A stretch of DNA of 64,000 bases. Origin: Panonychus citri. Taxonomy: Eukaryota > Arthropoda > Arachnida > Trombidiformes > Tetranychidae. Below are positions 36,352-47,740 of the stretch, piece after piece. Within the stretch, counting starts at the first letter, position 1, and the number at the start of each line of letters is the position of its first letter. Below the pieces are notes generated by a model. That model saw only the letters and a list, made by a program, of their open reading frames with translations, was not told where the DNA came from and did not search any database. The stretch is taken from NCBI RefSeq assembly GCF_014898815.1, contig NW_026515544.1:62001-126000 (forward strand), read 5' to 3'. Position numbers and translations under genes: made by a program.

Positions 36352-37597
36352 ATATCAAACAATTTTTTTACATTTTGGCAAAGTTTATTACAATTAATTA
36401 ATAACAATTAATAGATATTATCATCTCTACCAATTTTTACCTTTTTCTTGCCGAGATGATTAAACAACATCAAATCAATCATCTTATCAACAATTAAAAC
36501 GAAAAAAAAAACAAAAAAATCAAATGGGAATTGTAATATTTAACTCTGACTATCAACAATTTAATTATTGATACAGAAAACAAATTGATTAAAACCTTAA
36601 TTGTTGATTGAATCCATCATCATCATCCCTTTTTTTTATTTCAAAACAATTGACCAACAATAAAAACTTGAATACATTTAACTGATTGTTGTTGTTTTTG
36701 ATTATAATTTCGGTATCAAATCAATCTGCCAACTGAATTAACTGGTGATTATATTTTTACATCTTTCCAGTTAATCAAATCTAGATTAATCAATCAAAAG
36801 TGTTACAATCAATCAAAGTGTAGACATTAACAAACTTGGAATGAGAAAAATTATTTAATTTGTCTTAGCAATCAGTTAATCATAACTACAGCTTTGACGA
36901 CAATTAATTCAAAGCTTGATTATTAATAATAGGTGAACAAATCACCGAAAAAAAATTGTAAATTGTATTAAGATTAATTTTTAATTGTGTTTGTTGATTA
37001 AAAAAGTGAAAATAACTAATGAAATAAAAAGCAAAAGTGTTTCCAGAAATAGTTGATAAAATGAATTAGTTGATTGTGATTAGCTGAGAATCGTTGATGA
37101 TGATGATTGAAATTAATCGTCTTTACTATTATTATGTATCATAAAATATTCACCGATATTGAACTTATTCATGATGAGTGACTGTAGTTGTTAAGATGGC
37201 GAGATGCCCTTAGGCTATTTGAAAGATGCTGATGGGGAATAATAAAAAAAGAAAGTGAAATTAACTTTTATCTTAATTGTAAGCAAACACATGATAACTT
37301 CAACTTCGTAATAAACTTTTCGTTAGTAATGTTTATCCATCTTCATGATACTGATGATGATGATGATATTTCTCCCTCTTTTATCTTCCTTCCTCTTTAA
37401 TCTTCACTTTCTTTTTTCATCTTCTTTCTTACATCCAATACCCTCCCAAATTTTTGCAACAAGTTGATGTTAATTCTGTTCATCATTCTAATCATCTTCG
37501 TGTTTGATAAAAAGCCTGAGGCCAACCTCATTTTCGGAACGAAATCAAGTTCATTGGACCTTTTTTGTTCATCCTCGGACTTAACATCATCATCATC

Positions 37598-37601
<4 letters not shown>

Positions 37602-37632
<31 letters not shown>
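37602..37632. repeat. (TC)n microsatellite
   Basis: TC run directly after a (CAT)n triplet run. Confidence 0.92.
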
Positions 37633-37636
<4 letters not shown>

Positions 37637-38131
37637 GTTCCACGAATTTGTAAAACTCTATTTTCGGGTGAAAACTGATGACCCTGTTTTCATCTTCATC
37701 ACTTGTAACTGATTCCAAAAGTAAATTAACTTTCCCTTAATAAGAGTAGGAAGAGACAAAATCCTGTTATGAAGATGAGGAGGATGAGGAAGATGATGAG
37801 AAAAAAGATGAGGATCAAGATTAGGATCATCATGTTAGATAATTTAGAAACTGTTCACTTCGAGCATTAGGATACTCGATAAAACGAACAATTTTCAAAA
37901 TGATTTAGGTGTTTTTACATTTTTTTCTCGAATCATCTACTTTTTGTCACATCTTAATCGATGAAATTTAATTCTGTGATTACTGTTAATTACTTTACTG
38001 TAACAATTAACTCCACTTTCACTGGGACCAGAAATTGAATCAGCTGTTAACAAATTGTTTATTGTGAGTTTTGGTTTTAATTAATCAACTTTCCAGCATT
38101 TTTGTTGGACTTTAAATATTCAATAATGATC

Positions 38132-40174
38132 ATGGTTAAAGTGATTCAATCGATAACAATTAACTTTTCTTGCCTAATTTTCACAGGTAAGTAAATTATT
38201 TTCCTCTAATTGTTAATTTCTCGTTTGTTAACTATTTCCTCGGATCGATTTAACTCTTAACTTACAATCTATGTATTGACTGTGCCATCAAACATGGTAA
38301 TTAATGTGATCTAACCTAATTAGATTAGAAGTTATCATGTCTAATTTACAATTAACTTCAAAGTTTTGTTTCCATTTAATTGTTGAACTTGGAATGAGGT
38401 TTGAAAAGTTGAATGATTAATGTTTCTCATGAAGACAATTAACCGATTAGAAACAAACAACTTTAACGAATTGTTCCAACAATTAAGTTAACCATGATTA
38501 ATGATGAGCAAAAGTATTTCCTTGCTCTTTAATTCAATTGTAATCATCATCTTCTAGATGATTAGAAAATAATATTTTCTAAATTTAACTTTGGCTTTTT
38601 CTTGTATCATTCTGAAAGTTTTAATTAGTTCTGAACCAATTTATGGATTGATTAAATCACCAGGAGACAATTTATTAACGTCATCATCCTCATCATCACC
38701 ATCAGCTGATTGGTTACTATTACCAACTATAGTTAAAAGTAAATTAACTCATGCAAATTACCTGATAGTTAACGGTGAAAATGGTAAAACCAATTATAAA
38801 CAATTAGACAACAATCAACGTAATGAAACTAGGGGAACAATTAACTCTCTTCCAATATTGGATCCATTAGATTTAAAATCAATGTGGTTATTAACTAATC
38901 ATCAAAGTGATTTCATCAATGCGACTCTTCATCACGTAACAATTAGTGGTTTAAAATCAATCAAAATTAAAGATATCTCATCAAATGATTTAACTCAAAG
39001 TCTTTCAATATTGTTACAATTTACTGGATTAAAGATTACTGGTCATTATCAAGTGACTCACCAAACTAATCAGCCAACAAGGATCAACAATTTGGATAAA
39101 CAATTAATCTTTGGCAAGAGTGAAATGATTAACAATGATTCTGGTTCATTTGAAATTCAAATTGCCAATTGGTATACATCTTGGTTTGCTCATGTGATTA
39201 ACTACAATTTAACTAGTAGTTCATTGATTGTTGTAAATCCTTGGTGTAAAAGCTATCATGACATGGAAACTCATTCATTCAATTCAAATTCAACTAAATA
39301 TCAATGTGACTCGAAATGTTATCAGGCTTTTGATTCAATTGCTTCAATCATTTTGGGTCGAGTTACAAGTGAAATTGATTCACATTTGATGAAGTTAATG
39401 AATCGATTGATTGAAGAGGAAACACCAATCAATTGGATTGAACGGTATAATTTAGCTTTAAACCATCACAATAAAGGAGAAAAACAATTGATTACTATGG
39501 ATTCAAATGGTAATTCTGTTGAAGAATCACATTCACGAAGTAAACGTCAAGTCCCTTGTAAAGCAGGTAAAGAATTAGATGAATATGTGGACAGTTTATT
39601 TCGATTTGCAGCTCGAATTATTCGAGTAATGGAACCTTTTTCAACGCCAAATGCAACAATTTACCTTCCCGAATACAATATTAAGATCTTTCTCTATGAA
39701 GGAAGTGCCACTCGAGCATATTCACTACAGCGTCGTAAATCAGCTTGGGTTCATTGTTCAAATGAATCGGTTTCTTTAGGATTAACTCTTGGATTTGAAA
39801 ATCTTCGAGTTCGATACAAATATCGAGCGATTCACGATTGGAAACTATTGTGGGATGGAGACTTCGAAGCTGATATACAAGGATCGAAGACGCAAGTTCA
39901 ATTTACTCAGACAACACCTAAAGGAGAAGAAGATTCCCAAGTGCAACAGCGAGTCGATCGACTTCGAATTGGAAAATTGGGCAAAATTCGACTCATAATT
40001 CGAGGTCTTGGTAACTTGACCCAAGGTGTCGGCCTTTGGTTATCCCAATACCTCAACGATCCGTACAACCAGAAAGCTTTAGCGCCAACGATAAGACGAT
40101 TAGAGGCCGAAGCGGTTCCAATGATTAACGTCATGTTACAAAATTTTACTGTCCCATTTTTCACAATCATTTAA
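38132..40174 (+). CDS. Secreted tandem TULIP lipid-binding protein (mite group-7 allergen / JHBP-like)
   Basis: Two exons, 38132-38186 and 38619-40174, join in phase 1 for 536 residues. Exon 1 is almost exactly a signal peptide (residues 1-18, cleavage probably near 21-23). The N-terminal half (about 90-310) has the TULIP/JHBP pattern, with NATLHHVTISGLKSIKIKDI, LQFTGLKITGHYQV and an amphipathic C-terminal helix with cysteines near residues 228, 248 and 252. RSKR at 325-328 is a furin-type site. The C-terminal half (about 330-536) is a second module with YLPEYNIKIFLYEG, LGLTLGFENLRVRYKYR and a closing helix, resembling mite group-7 allergens. Several Asn-X-Ser/Thr sites fit secretion. It probably binds hydrophobic ligands outside the cell; the ligand is unknown. 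AATAAA lies at 40385-40390. The fold family call rests on pattern recall. Confidence 0.8.
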
Positions 40175-41915
40175 TTTGATTACAATTTTTTATCTCAATT
40201 GGCCAATATCATCATTTTCCTAACCATCATCACCACCTTATCCCTCCAATCCTCATCTTTATCATCTTCATCATCATCATCATCATCCGAAACTGATCTG
40301 ATTCCGTTTCGAAAAGTTTTTTTTAACTTTCCTTTGTTTTTTTTCAATTCATTTCCTTTTTTTGTTACAACTTTTCAAAATGTAAATAAATCATCTTCAC
40401 ACTAATTAACAGTTTAATTATAAATTCAAATTGTAATCATCAGAAAGAATCATCAAAAATTAATATTTTAATGATACAATTACCATTTCATGAGATATAA
40501 TCAACTTTTTATCAATTAAGAAAGTGAGAAAACAAATTTCATGACAATCATCAGTGTTGGTCGAAAGTGATTCATTAATTGTTGTAGTATTTGTATTAAA
40601 CAATTAGCCCTGCACATGATTAACAAGCTTGCCTTTCAATTAGATCTCTTAATTATCTGCCATCATCATCACAATCATTGTAAGAAATTAACTAATCAAA
40701 TTGTTATAATGAAATGATCAACCGAACCGGTTCCATATAAAAGTAACATGAAAAATAAGAAAGTAAAAAAAAAGTTCTAATAATACTGAATAATAATGAT
40801 GATGATTAAGTTAATGATTGTAATAAGAAATGATAATATTTAATTGTGATGAATATATTTCACCATGTTGGTTGACAGTTTTCAATAGCAATCGCAATTT
40901 AGTAATCATAATAACAATCATGATACAATCAAGAGACATTGTAATAAGTTTCAAGTTACTTGATTGTTTGATGGGAAATTTAATTTAACTGTTTAATTTT
41001 AATTTCTTATTTTCATCTCATTTTCTTGATCAATTTTGTTCAGATTGATTGTAATTAGATTTGTTATTAATTTTCTTCAACCTAATTTAATCAACTCTCG
41101 ATTTTAAATTGTGAACTGTTTCACTATTTTTTTTTCAGTTGGTTCAGTTAATTGTAAATTGAGACAGTTTGAATATCAAACTAAATTGTTAATAAGATTT
41201 GATTATTTAGCCAATGATTAGATTGCGGATTTAAATTAATCGGTGTCACTATCATTACTATTTAAAGGTAAACCTTTTTTACTTCCCAATATAATGTTGT
41301 TATTATCATGATTACTTTAAATAGTAATTATTAAATTCAATTGCTTGTGATTGAGGAAAAAATTTGTTCAATTCAACAACAGACTGAATAAATTATTTGA
41401 TAATCTTTTACCTGAAGATCATAATTAAATCAAATTCAGTTAATTCATGTTAATCGTTATCGTGAAAAATTTTAACAAATCAAGATGAATATTTAATTTC
41501 ATTTAGTTATCTTTTTTCAATCTCTCATTTAATTTCATTTAGATTTTGTTATTTGATTGTTTATTTGATTGTTCACTCGATATGGTTTTGATTGAGAGTA
41601 ACAAAATTGTTACAATCTGATTGTCATTTATTTTGTGAATCAATTTGTGATGGTTAATTTAACTTATTGCTGCTTGTTGATCATGAAAATGATAATCAAA
41701 TATTGATATGATTGTTGTGACATTTCAATTTAAATTGTAATTGAAATTGAGTTGACAAGTTTGTTTCAATTTCCAATTTCATTGTTTCAATTGCTTCATA
41801 TCAGCATCTTTTTAATTGCTTTCAACAACAACAAGTTAATTTCATTGTTATTGGCTTACAATTAGATATTTTAATCCAAGGCGATGAAAAAATTATTTCA
41901 ATTTGAAGGTCCAAG
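40175..41915. other. Convergent spacer between the TULIP and ENaC genes
   Basis: It holds the two facing 3' UTRs: AATAAA at 40385-40390 (plus) and TTTATT at 41627-41632 (AATAAA on minus). The palindromic AACCGGTT at 40725-40732 matches the known Grainyhead consensus and is followed 5 bp later by TATAAAAG. Otherwise AT-rich with no gene. Confidence 0.5.
40725..40732. promoter_or_regulatory. Consensus Grainyhead binding site
   Basis: AACCGGTT inside the longer near-palindrome GAACCGGTTCC. This 8-mer matches the published Grainyhead/GRHL consensus (established knowledge), and all eight bases are CG-balanced in a strongly AT-rich region. Function is unproven. Confidence 0.35.
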
Positions 41916-43583
41916 TTAATCATTTGACTTGAAACAATCACGATAACGATTGATTGTAATCAATTCTGTTTTCATCAACTGAGGATTGAAAACAAAATCG
42001 TTATTCCAAGAGGCGATTGTTGATAATTTTTGCCGTTTTCGATGGTCTGATAAGTCCAACTTTCGTTCGGGTTTGGCCCTAGTTTCACCTTTTCGTTTGA
42101 ATCGTTTGACCCAATCCACGATAAATTGGAAAACGTTGATAAATGAAACACCGAACCAAAGACCTAAACAAGAAGCGACATAGCAAGCATATTCGATCGG
42201 AGCGATTTGAGGCTTATAACTATATTTAAATTCAGCTCCTGACGGACGACGGATATAAATGTGTGTATTATTGGTTGAAGACCAACTTGACCGTTTCTCC
42301 AACGCATAAACATTGTTCGTCGAATAGAATAAATCTTTGCATTGAGGTGATTCACATTTTCGATAGCAAGTATTTTTATCCTTTACATGACAAGGAGCAT
42401 TCGAGCTACTTTCATCTTCAGCTATCAGGAAAGGGAGGGAAATGTTGCCAAATGCTGGAGCAAGAATTGACCAAACTGGACATCGATTCAACGTCTCCTC
42501 CACCCAACAGGTAAAGATACACCCAAATTTACCAGCATCAAATTCTGAATACGATCTACAGGCAGTTCGATATGGTGGTGGTAACATGTTGGTTTCAAAT
42601 TTACTGGTGGACAAAACCATCTCGTTGATTTCTTCCGTTGAGAAAGAAATAGTATCAGCATCAGAAATGTGCAGAATTTGAGCTGGATTATGGACAAAGA
42701 GCGATATTATTTGTGGTTTTTTGGTCTTTACCACGAGGATATAAAAATCTTTCGCATTATTGGTAAAAACTGTCAGTGGTTCTTCATCAGATTTACGGTG
42801 GAAATAGGTGGTACATCTTGCAATCGATCCACCAGTTTGAGTATATTGAATGGTCACTTTGGGTGCGACAACATTATCACAGCTCCACATTAAAGATCGG
42901 TTCAATCGAGGCAATTCATCTGCAGGAACTGTACAGCTAATGTTCACTTCGATCGCAAGATTAGCGAGAAAGTTAATCGGTAGATAACCATATGAAGATG
43001 ACGATGAAGCAGATGATGACGAGAAGAACTGTTTAACAGCTAACGATTCATGATTAGATAAATTGCTGGGCAGTTGATTGTCGATTGGAACACAAACTGT
43101 CAGACCAGGCATTGAGATAGTATTGGAAACACCGACTGTGATATCAACCAAAGTCCCATAATTGAAATAAACCTCGGATATGGATCTTAATTGCCAAACC
43201 AAACCAATGGAGGCGAAAGCAAAGGATAATAATGTTGTCCAATTACCTGACATACGATTACTACTCAGTCTGAAATAAAGCAAAACAAATTATACGAAAG
43301 TGATTTAGTTGATCATATTCAGAAAGAAAAAGGTGAAAACATAAACTCACATTGGGAACTGAGTTTAAATTGAGTGGAAAACATGACAAAAGAAAACACT
43401 TACTTTCAATGTTGTTGATCCATAACTAATTGTCAGTCTCAACTCATCAATTAAAATTGTCCAAACGTAGTAATTGAAATACAATTCATAGATATTGTAA
43501 TCAATCAACAGGCTGTAGAAACATTGGATCAGTTGAAAATGAATTTTCACCATTTGATTAATCGTGTGAAGTTTATTCTTCAT
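41916..43583 (-). CDS. DEG/ENaC family sodium channel subunit (pickpocket-like)
   Basis: An amiloride-sensitive-type trimeric cation channel subunit of the plasma membrane. Model: exon 1 from ATG 43583 to 43404 (may have more exons upstream), microexon 43351-43358 of 8 nt, exon 3 43269-41916, for 513 residues in one frame. Introns are 45 and 81 bp with GTAAGT and GTGAGT donors. TM1 is the WTTLLSFAFASIGLVWQL segment, followed by MPGLTVCV, the usual post-TM1 FPxVTxC motif. The extracellular domain has many cysteines, including ACRSYSEFDAGKFGCIFTC, TCYRKCESPQC and EYACYVA. TM2 holds GLWFGVSFINVFQF, in which G-V-S is the selectivity filter. The conserved His-Gly before TM1 is replaced: STTLKFPIL stands where family members show a pattern like TTxHGxPxI. 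The C-tail is basic. The gating stimulus cannot be told from sequence. Confidence 0.9.
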
Positions 43584-45611
43584 CCCAATTGTTGTCAGCA
43601 ACTTTAATTATTCGTTGGAAGTAATAATTAACAGAGTAATTAAGATTAGTTTGTAATCTCCAGCATGTTGATCTACTATTAAATCACTTTCTCTTTACGA
43701 TCCATTTGCTGTTTACCAATGAACCAGAAAATTTGATTGACACAATTGATCTCAAAGGTGTTCAACCATTTTGTTTGCATCTCCAATTATTTTTCAATTG
43801 AATCAGAAACTATAATGTATAATATCAGCTGATTTACCTTAAAGAAACAAACAAAATGATCAAATTCAATCAATTCTAAACTTGTATGAGTGTTTCAATC
43901 AACACTTGTTCACCGTTGAAATACAAATTAATGGCTTAGATGATCAAATATACTCCATGGGAACTCCAGGGTACTGAATCAACTCGATTTAGGTGAAATC
44001 AAGAGTTAATTGTTGAGAAATCAAGGTGAATGTTCAGCTTTCAAATACCAATAGATGGTGAGGATATAAAATAACACAGAAAAGTGATAAGTGTTTACCT
44101 TGAAAATGCGATGAAATGAAAACCATCGGATCGAAAGAGTTGGTGTAATGACCACTAAATGATTAACCATGAAAACTACGGCAGTTGAAACAATTGAATT
44201 AAATTGGAAAAATGAATTAATGTTTTCCAAATTGAATTTAAATTGCAAAGAAAAATTCAAGAGTAAAGTGTCGCCATCTCTTGGATCTTCTTTCTACTAA
44301 ACTGAACTTTTTTAAATTTGAAAAGAAAAATAAATTTGATAATCAACAATTAGAAATATTATTAGAAAATGAAACGATGAAATTGATTATCTCTTAATGG
44401 CAAAAGTTGACATACTCATTGTATCCATGATTCAGTGAAAGATTCTGATTGTGTTGCCTCATCAAGATTGTTAAGTTAAAGTAAATTAAAAGTCAGGAAG
44501 CTGAAAAATTTAAGTTAATTTTTTTTTCAAGTTGAAGTAAAATAAGTCAAAGGAAGTGAATTAACAGTTACAAAACCGGTATGATGTTGATTTAGGAAGT
44601 GCAATATTTAAATGAAATAAGGAAACTCAAGGTTCCAACAAGTAAAATCTAGTAAATCAACTCAAATTACTTATCAGAAATTCAGATTGATTGACATTTA
44701 AGATAAATCATTTTCTCTTCCTATTTGTTTTGTTGTAACATTTTCACCTTTTTACAGTTTAAATGTATTGGGTTTTTTGTTGTTTTCGCGTATTAATTGC
44801 AGATTAAATAATACAATTAACGATCTTTTTCGCTGCAGATACAATCAATTTAATTTTTATTTGTTTTGATGAATGTGTTAAGGTTTTGTTTCATTTGCAT
44901 AATGTAGTAATATATGTATAATAATATTAATAATAGTAGATTTGATTTTTGATATCTAAATCTTTTTGTTTTTCTTTACAATGACAATTGAGAATGTTTT
45001 TGCTCTTTAATATTGTTGTTATGTTGACTTTTTCGTCGGGACTTGTTGCTCGGGTTGTGTGAATTGTTTCATTTGTGTGTTTGTGTCTTTTTGCTTCGTT
45101 TTTGTCTCAAGTTAAACAAATGGTTTTTTCGTTAATTTCTTTTGTCAATTTGAATGTGAAAAAATAAGAACAAAATGAGAAATGTTGATGATGATGATGG
45201 TGATGGTGATGGCGATGATGATGATCGTGATGTCGATGAAGTGAAAAAGAATAAGAAAAGGGTGAAAAGGAAGCAGAAAAGTACTGATAGTCATTGAATT
45301 TATGAGAGCGTGGTGGTTGAGACAGAGGAGAAGGAGGAAGATGATAAAGACGAAAGGTGGAAACAGATAAGGAACAACAGACAGATAGGATGTAAGTCAG
45401 TTCCTTGTAGATATTACTTGTAAGTACAAGTGGAGCGTAACATTTTTGCAAAATTATTATTTAACCCTGACAGCAAAAAAAAACATCTTCCTCATTTGTT
45501 CAGGTTGCACAGTTGGCCTTCTGTTGTTTATGAGAATACATTTTTCTTTTGTTAATGATGAAAGCGAACCATGAAAAAGAAGGAAAGAATTGAGAGAGAA
45601 AGAGAGCAAGT

Positions 45612-45657
<46 letters not shown>

Positions 45658-45883
45658 GAGATAGAGAGAGAATGCGATAAGCCCAGACGTAAAAAACAGG
45701 TTCAAACTAGGTTACCCAGTTAGAGATCCATCAGATTAATGGGAAACTTTGAAGGTCTTCTTTTTCCGGGTCAACATGATTCTGATTTAGACTTTTGAGA
45801 AGGATAATGAAGAGAAAAAACAAAAAACAAAAGAAATAAAGGGCATCTTTCTGTCCACTTAATCCAATAAACAAAAGATTTAA
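43584..45883. other. Spacer upstream of ENaC / downstream of mastermind
   Basis: AT-rich, with a (GA)n microsatellite at 45614-45654. It may hold further 5' exons of the ENaC gene: a minus open frame at 44260-44099 ending in a GTAAAC donor is a weak candidate. The right part probably includes the 3' UTR of mastermind. Confidence 0.45.
45614..45654. repeat. (GA)n microsatellite, about 20 units
   Basis: Perfect AG run in intergenic DNA or the mastermind 3' UTR. Confidence 0.95.
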
Positions 45884-47740
45884 TCAGTTGTTACGAAAAC
45901 TTTCCAATAGATTCTTAATGAAGACTGGATCCGAGAATATTTCCTGATCAGGTGTTTGAGAGAGTCCGGATAAAGGAAGCTCAGAAGAATACTGGAAGTT
46001 ATCAAGACATGCGAGATCGTCGTCATTTAATTCTTTAAACTCTTGTGGATAATAGTTTTGGTTGAGATATTGAAGCTGCGATGATTGATTTTGTGGTAAA
46101 CGTTGTTGATACTGTGATTGAAGCTGTCGTTGTTGTTGTTGTTGCTGTTGCTGGATTTGGATTTGCTGTTGAGATTGAGGTTGATGGTTATGATTATGAA
46201 TATTGTTATGATTTTGAAATTGTTGGGATTGTGTCTGTGGTAATCTGTTATATTGTGACTGATGGTTAGGCTGCTGTTGAAGCTGGTGATGGTTTTGAAG
46301 ATTATTATTGTTATGGTTTGGAAATTGCTGAGATTGTGTTTGTGGTAATCGCGTGTATTGTGACTGTTGGTTAGACCGTTGTTGTTGTTGCTGTTGTTGT
46401 TGGATGTGCTGTTGGTGAATCTGTGCCTGTTGTAATAGCTGTGGGTGATTTTGGACTTGGGATGGAGGTTGAGGTTGAGGCTGTTGATGTTGATTGTGAC
46501 TAATCATCACCATTTGATGCTGAGATTGTTGGGACTGATTTTGAGGTAACCGTTGAAGTTGTGGCGGTTGATTAGATTGAGGAGGTTGATGATGGTGAGT
46601 ATGGAGATTTATGGTATTGTGATGTTGAAGCTGTTGGGATTGAGGATGAGATGGTTGAGAGGGATGATGATGGGCATGGTTAATCATAATCATTTGTTGT
46701 TGGTGTTGTTGAGACTGTGTTTGTGGTAAAGGTTGAAGCTGTGACTGTGGATGCGGTGGTTGTTGGTCTTGTGGCGGTGGCGGTGGCGGTATTTGTTGGC
46801 GTTGTGGAATTTGATGGTGAATAAGTTGCAGTGGAGGTTGTATTTGTTGATGAGAATACTGTGGTTGTTGCTGTTGTAACGGTTGAGTTTGTGGTAGCAA
46901 TTGAGATGGCTGTTGCTGCTGTTGTTGTTGTTGTAACTGATGTTGAGACTGGCTTTGTGTCTGGGACTGGGATTGAGGTCGAGGTTGAGTTGAATTTTTA
47001 AACACAGTTGTAGAAGGAGAGGAATTGTTAATGGTAACTAATTGTCCGTTATTAGGAATTTTAGCAGCATTGGGACCCGACGATTGAGCTGAATTATTGG
47101 AAGGATGGCTTCGCTTTGTTGCACGAGATCCAGGTCCGTTTGAACTAATTTTATTGGACTTGACTTTACTACCACTAACAGTATCACTTATGATTTGTTG
47201 TTGCAATTGGTAAGTCTCTTGTCGTTGTTTTTCTACTTTGGTGTTGTGAGTCGCTGTTGGAGTGGGTGGCGTTTTGTGTGTTGTTGTTGTTTTCAAATGA
47301 TGAGAAGAAGAAGAAGAATAAGAAGATTGATGATAAAGATGATGAAGAAGAAGAAGGAAAAGAAGAAGATGATGATGCAAATAATGAGGATGTAAAGTGA
47401 TAAAACAGAGGGGAAAAGGAAAAAAAAGAGAAAAAAGGGGAAATAAGAGCAGAAAGAGGGAAGAGAGATTAATATACAAACAAATGTAATATAAAAAAGA
47501 GAGAGAAATAAAAGAAAGACAGAGAGATGAATGAAAATTCAAAAAATTGACTTAAATTCATCTGATGCACAAGCCAAATGATAAAGTAAAGCAGAAAGAA
47601 GATGAAAGATGAAAGAGAAAAAGAAAACATGAAAAACTGTACTTACTTAAAGCTCGATTCTCATGTTCTTTATGATGAGTTCGATACTTTGTAAATCGGT
47701 CTTCCAAGTTACAAAGAATTCCTCCATTAGATCCTGACAT
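45884..47740 (-). CDS. mam: Mastermind-like Notch transcriptional coactivator
   Basis: Two exons, 47740-47647 and 47253-45884, join in phase 1 across a 393-bp intron (GTAAGT donor, CCAACAG acceptor) to give 487 residues. Spliced residues of about 12-60 form one basic helix that lines up without gaps, from memory, with the Mastermind N-terminal domain that grips the CSL-Notch intracellular domain groove. Shared positions include L-x2-R-x4-R-x-HH-x3-E-x-R (CNLEDRFTKYRTHHKEHENR) and VEKQRQETYQLQQQ. A Lys/Ser nuclear-type stretch follows (about 65-95), then a very long Gln/His/Pro-rich region, and near the C-terminus an acidic segment, FKELNDDDLACLDNF, like Mastermind activation motifs. At 487 residues it is far shorter than fly or human members. 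The Gln-rich part alone would be non-diagnostic; the N-terminal alignment carries the call. Confidence 0.8.

Larger units (their letters stand above)
35104..38131. other. grh 3' UTR and AT-rich spacer
   Basis: The left end is the grh 3' UTR. The rest is AT-rich with (CT)n at 35762-35780, 36297-36350 and 37602-37632. The open frame at 37464-37712 plus is partly driven by the last repeat and has no recognisable domain. Confidence 0.55.

Noticed and set aside
44099..44260. Possible 5' exon of the ENaC gene (minus)
   Set aside because: It has a donor-like GTAAAC and phase 0, but no clear start, no family motif and no proven link to 43583; kept only as a possibility.
45107..45451. His/Ser-rich minus frame
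   Set aside because: Driven by GATG/CATC triplet repeats; no start context or homology.
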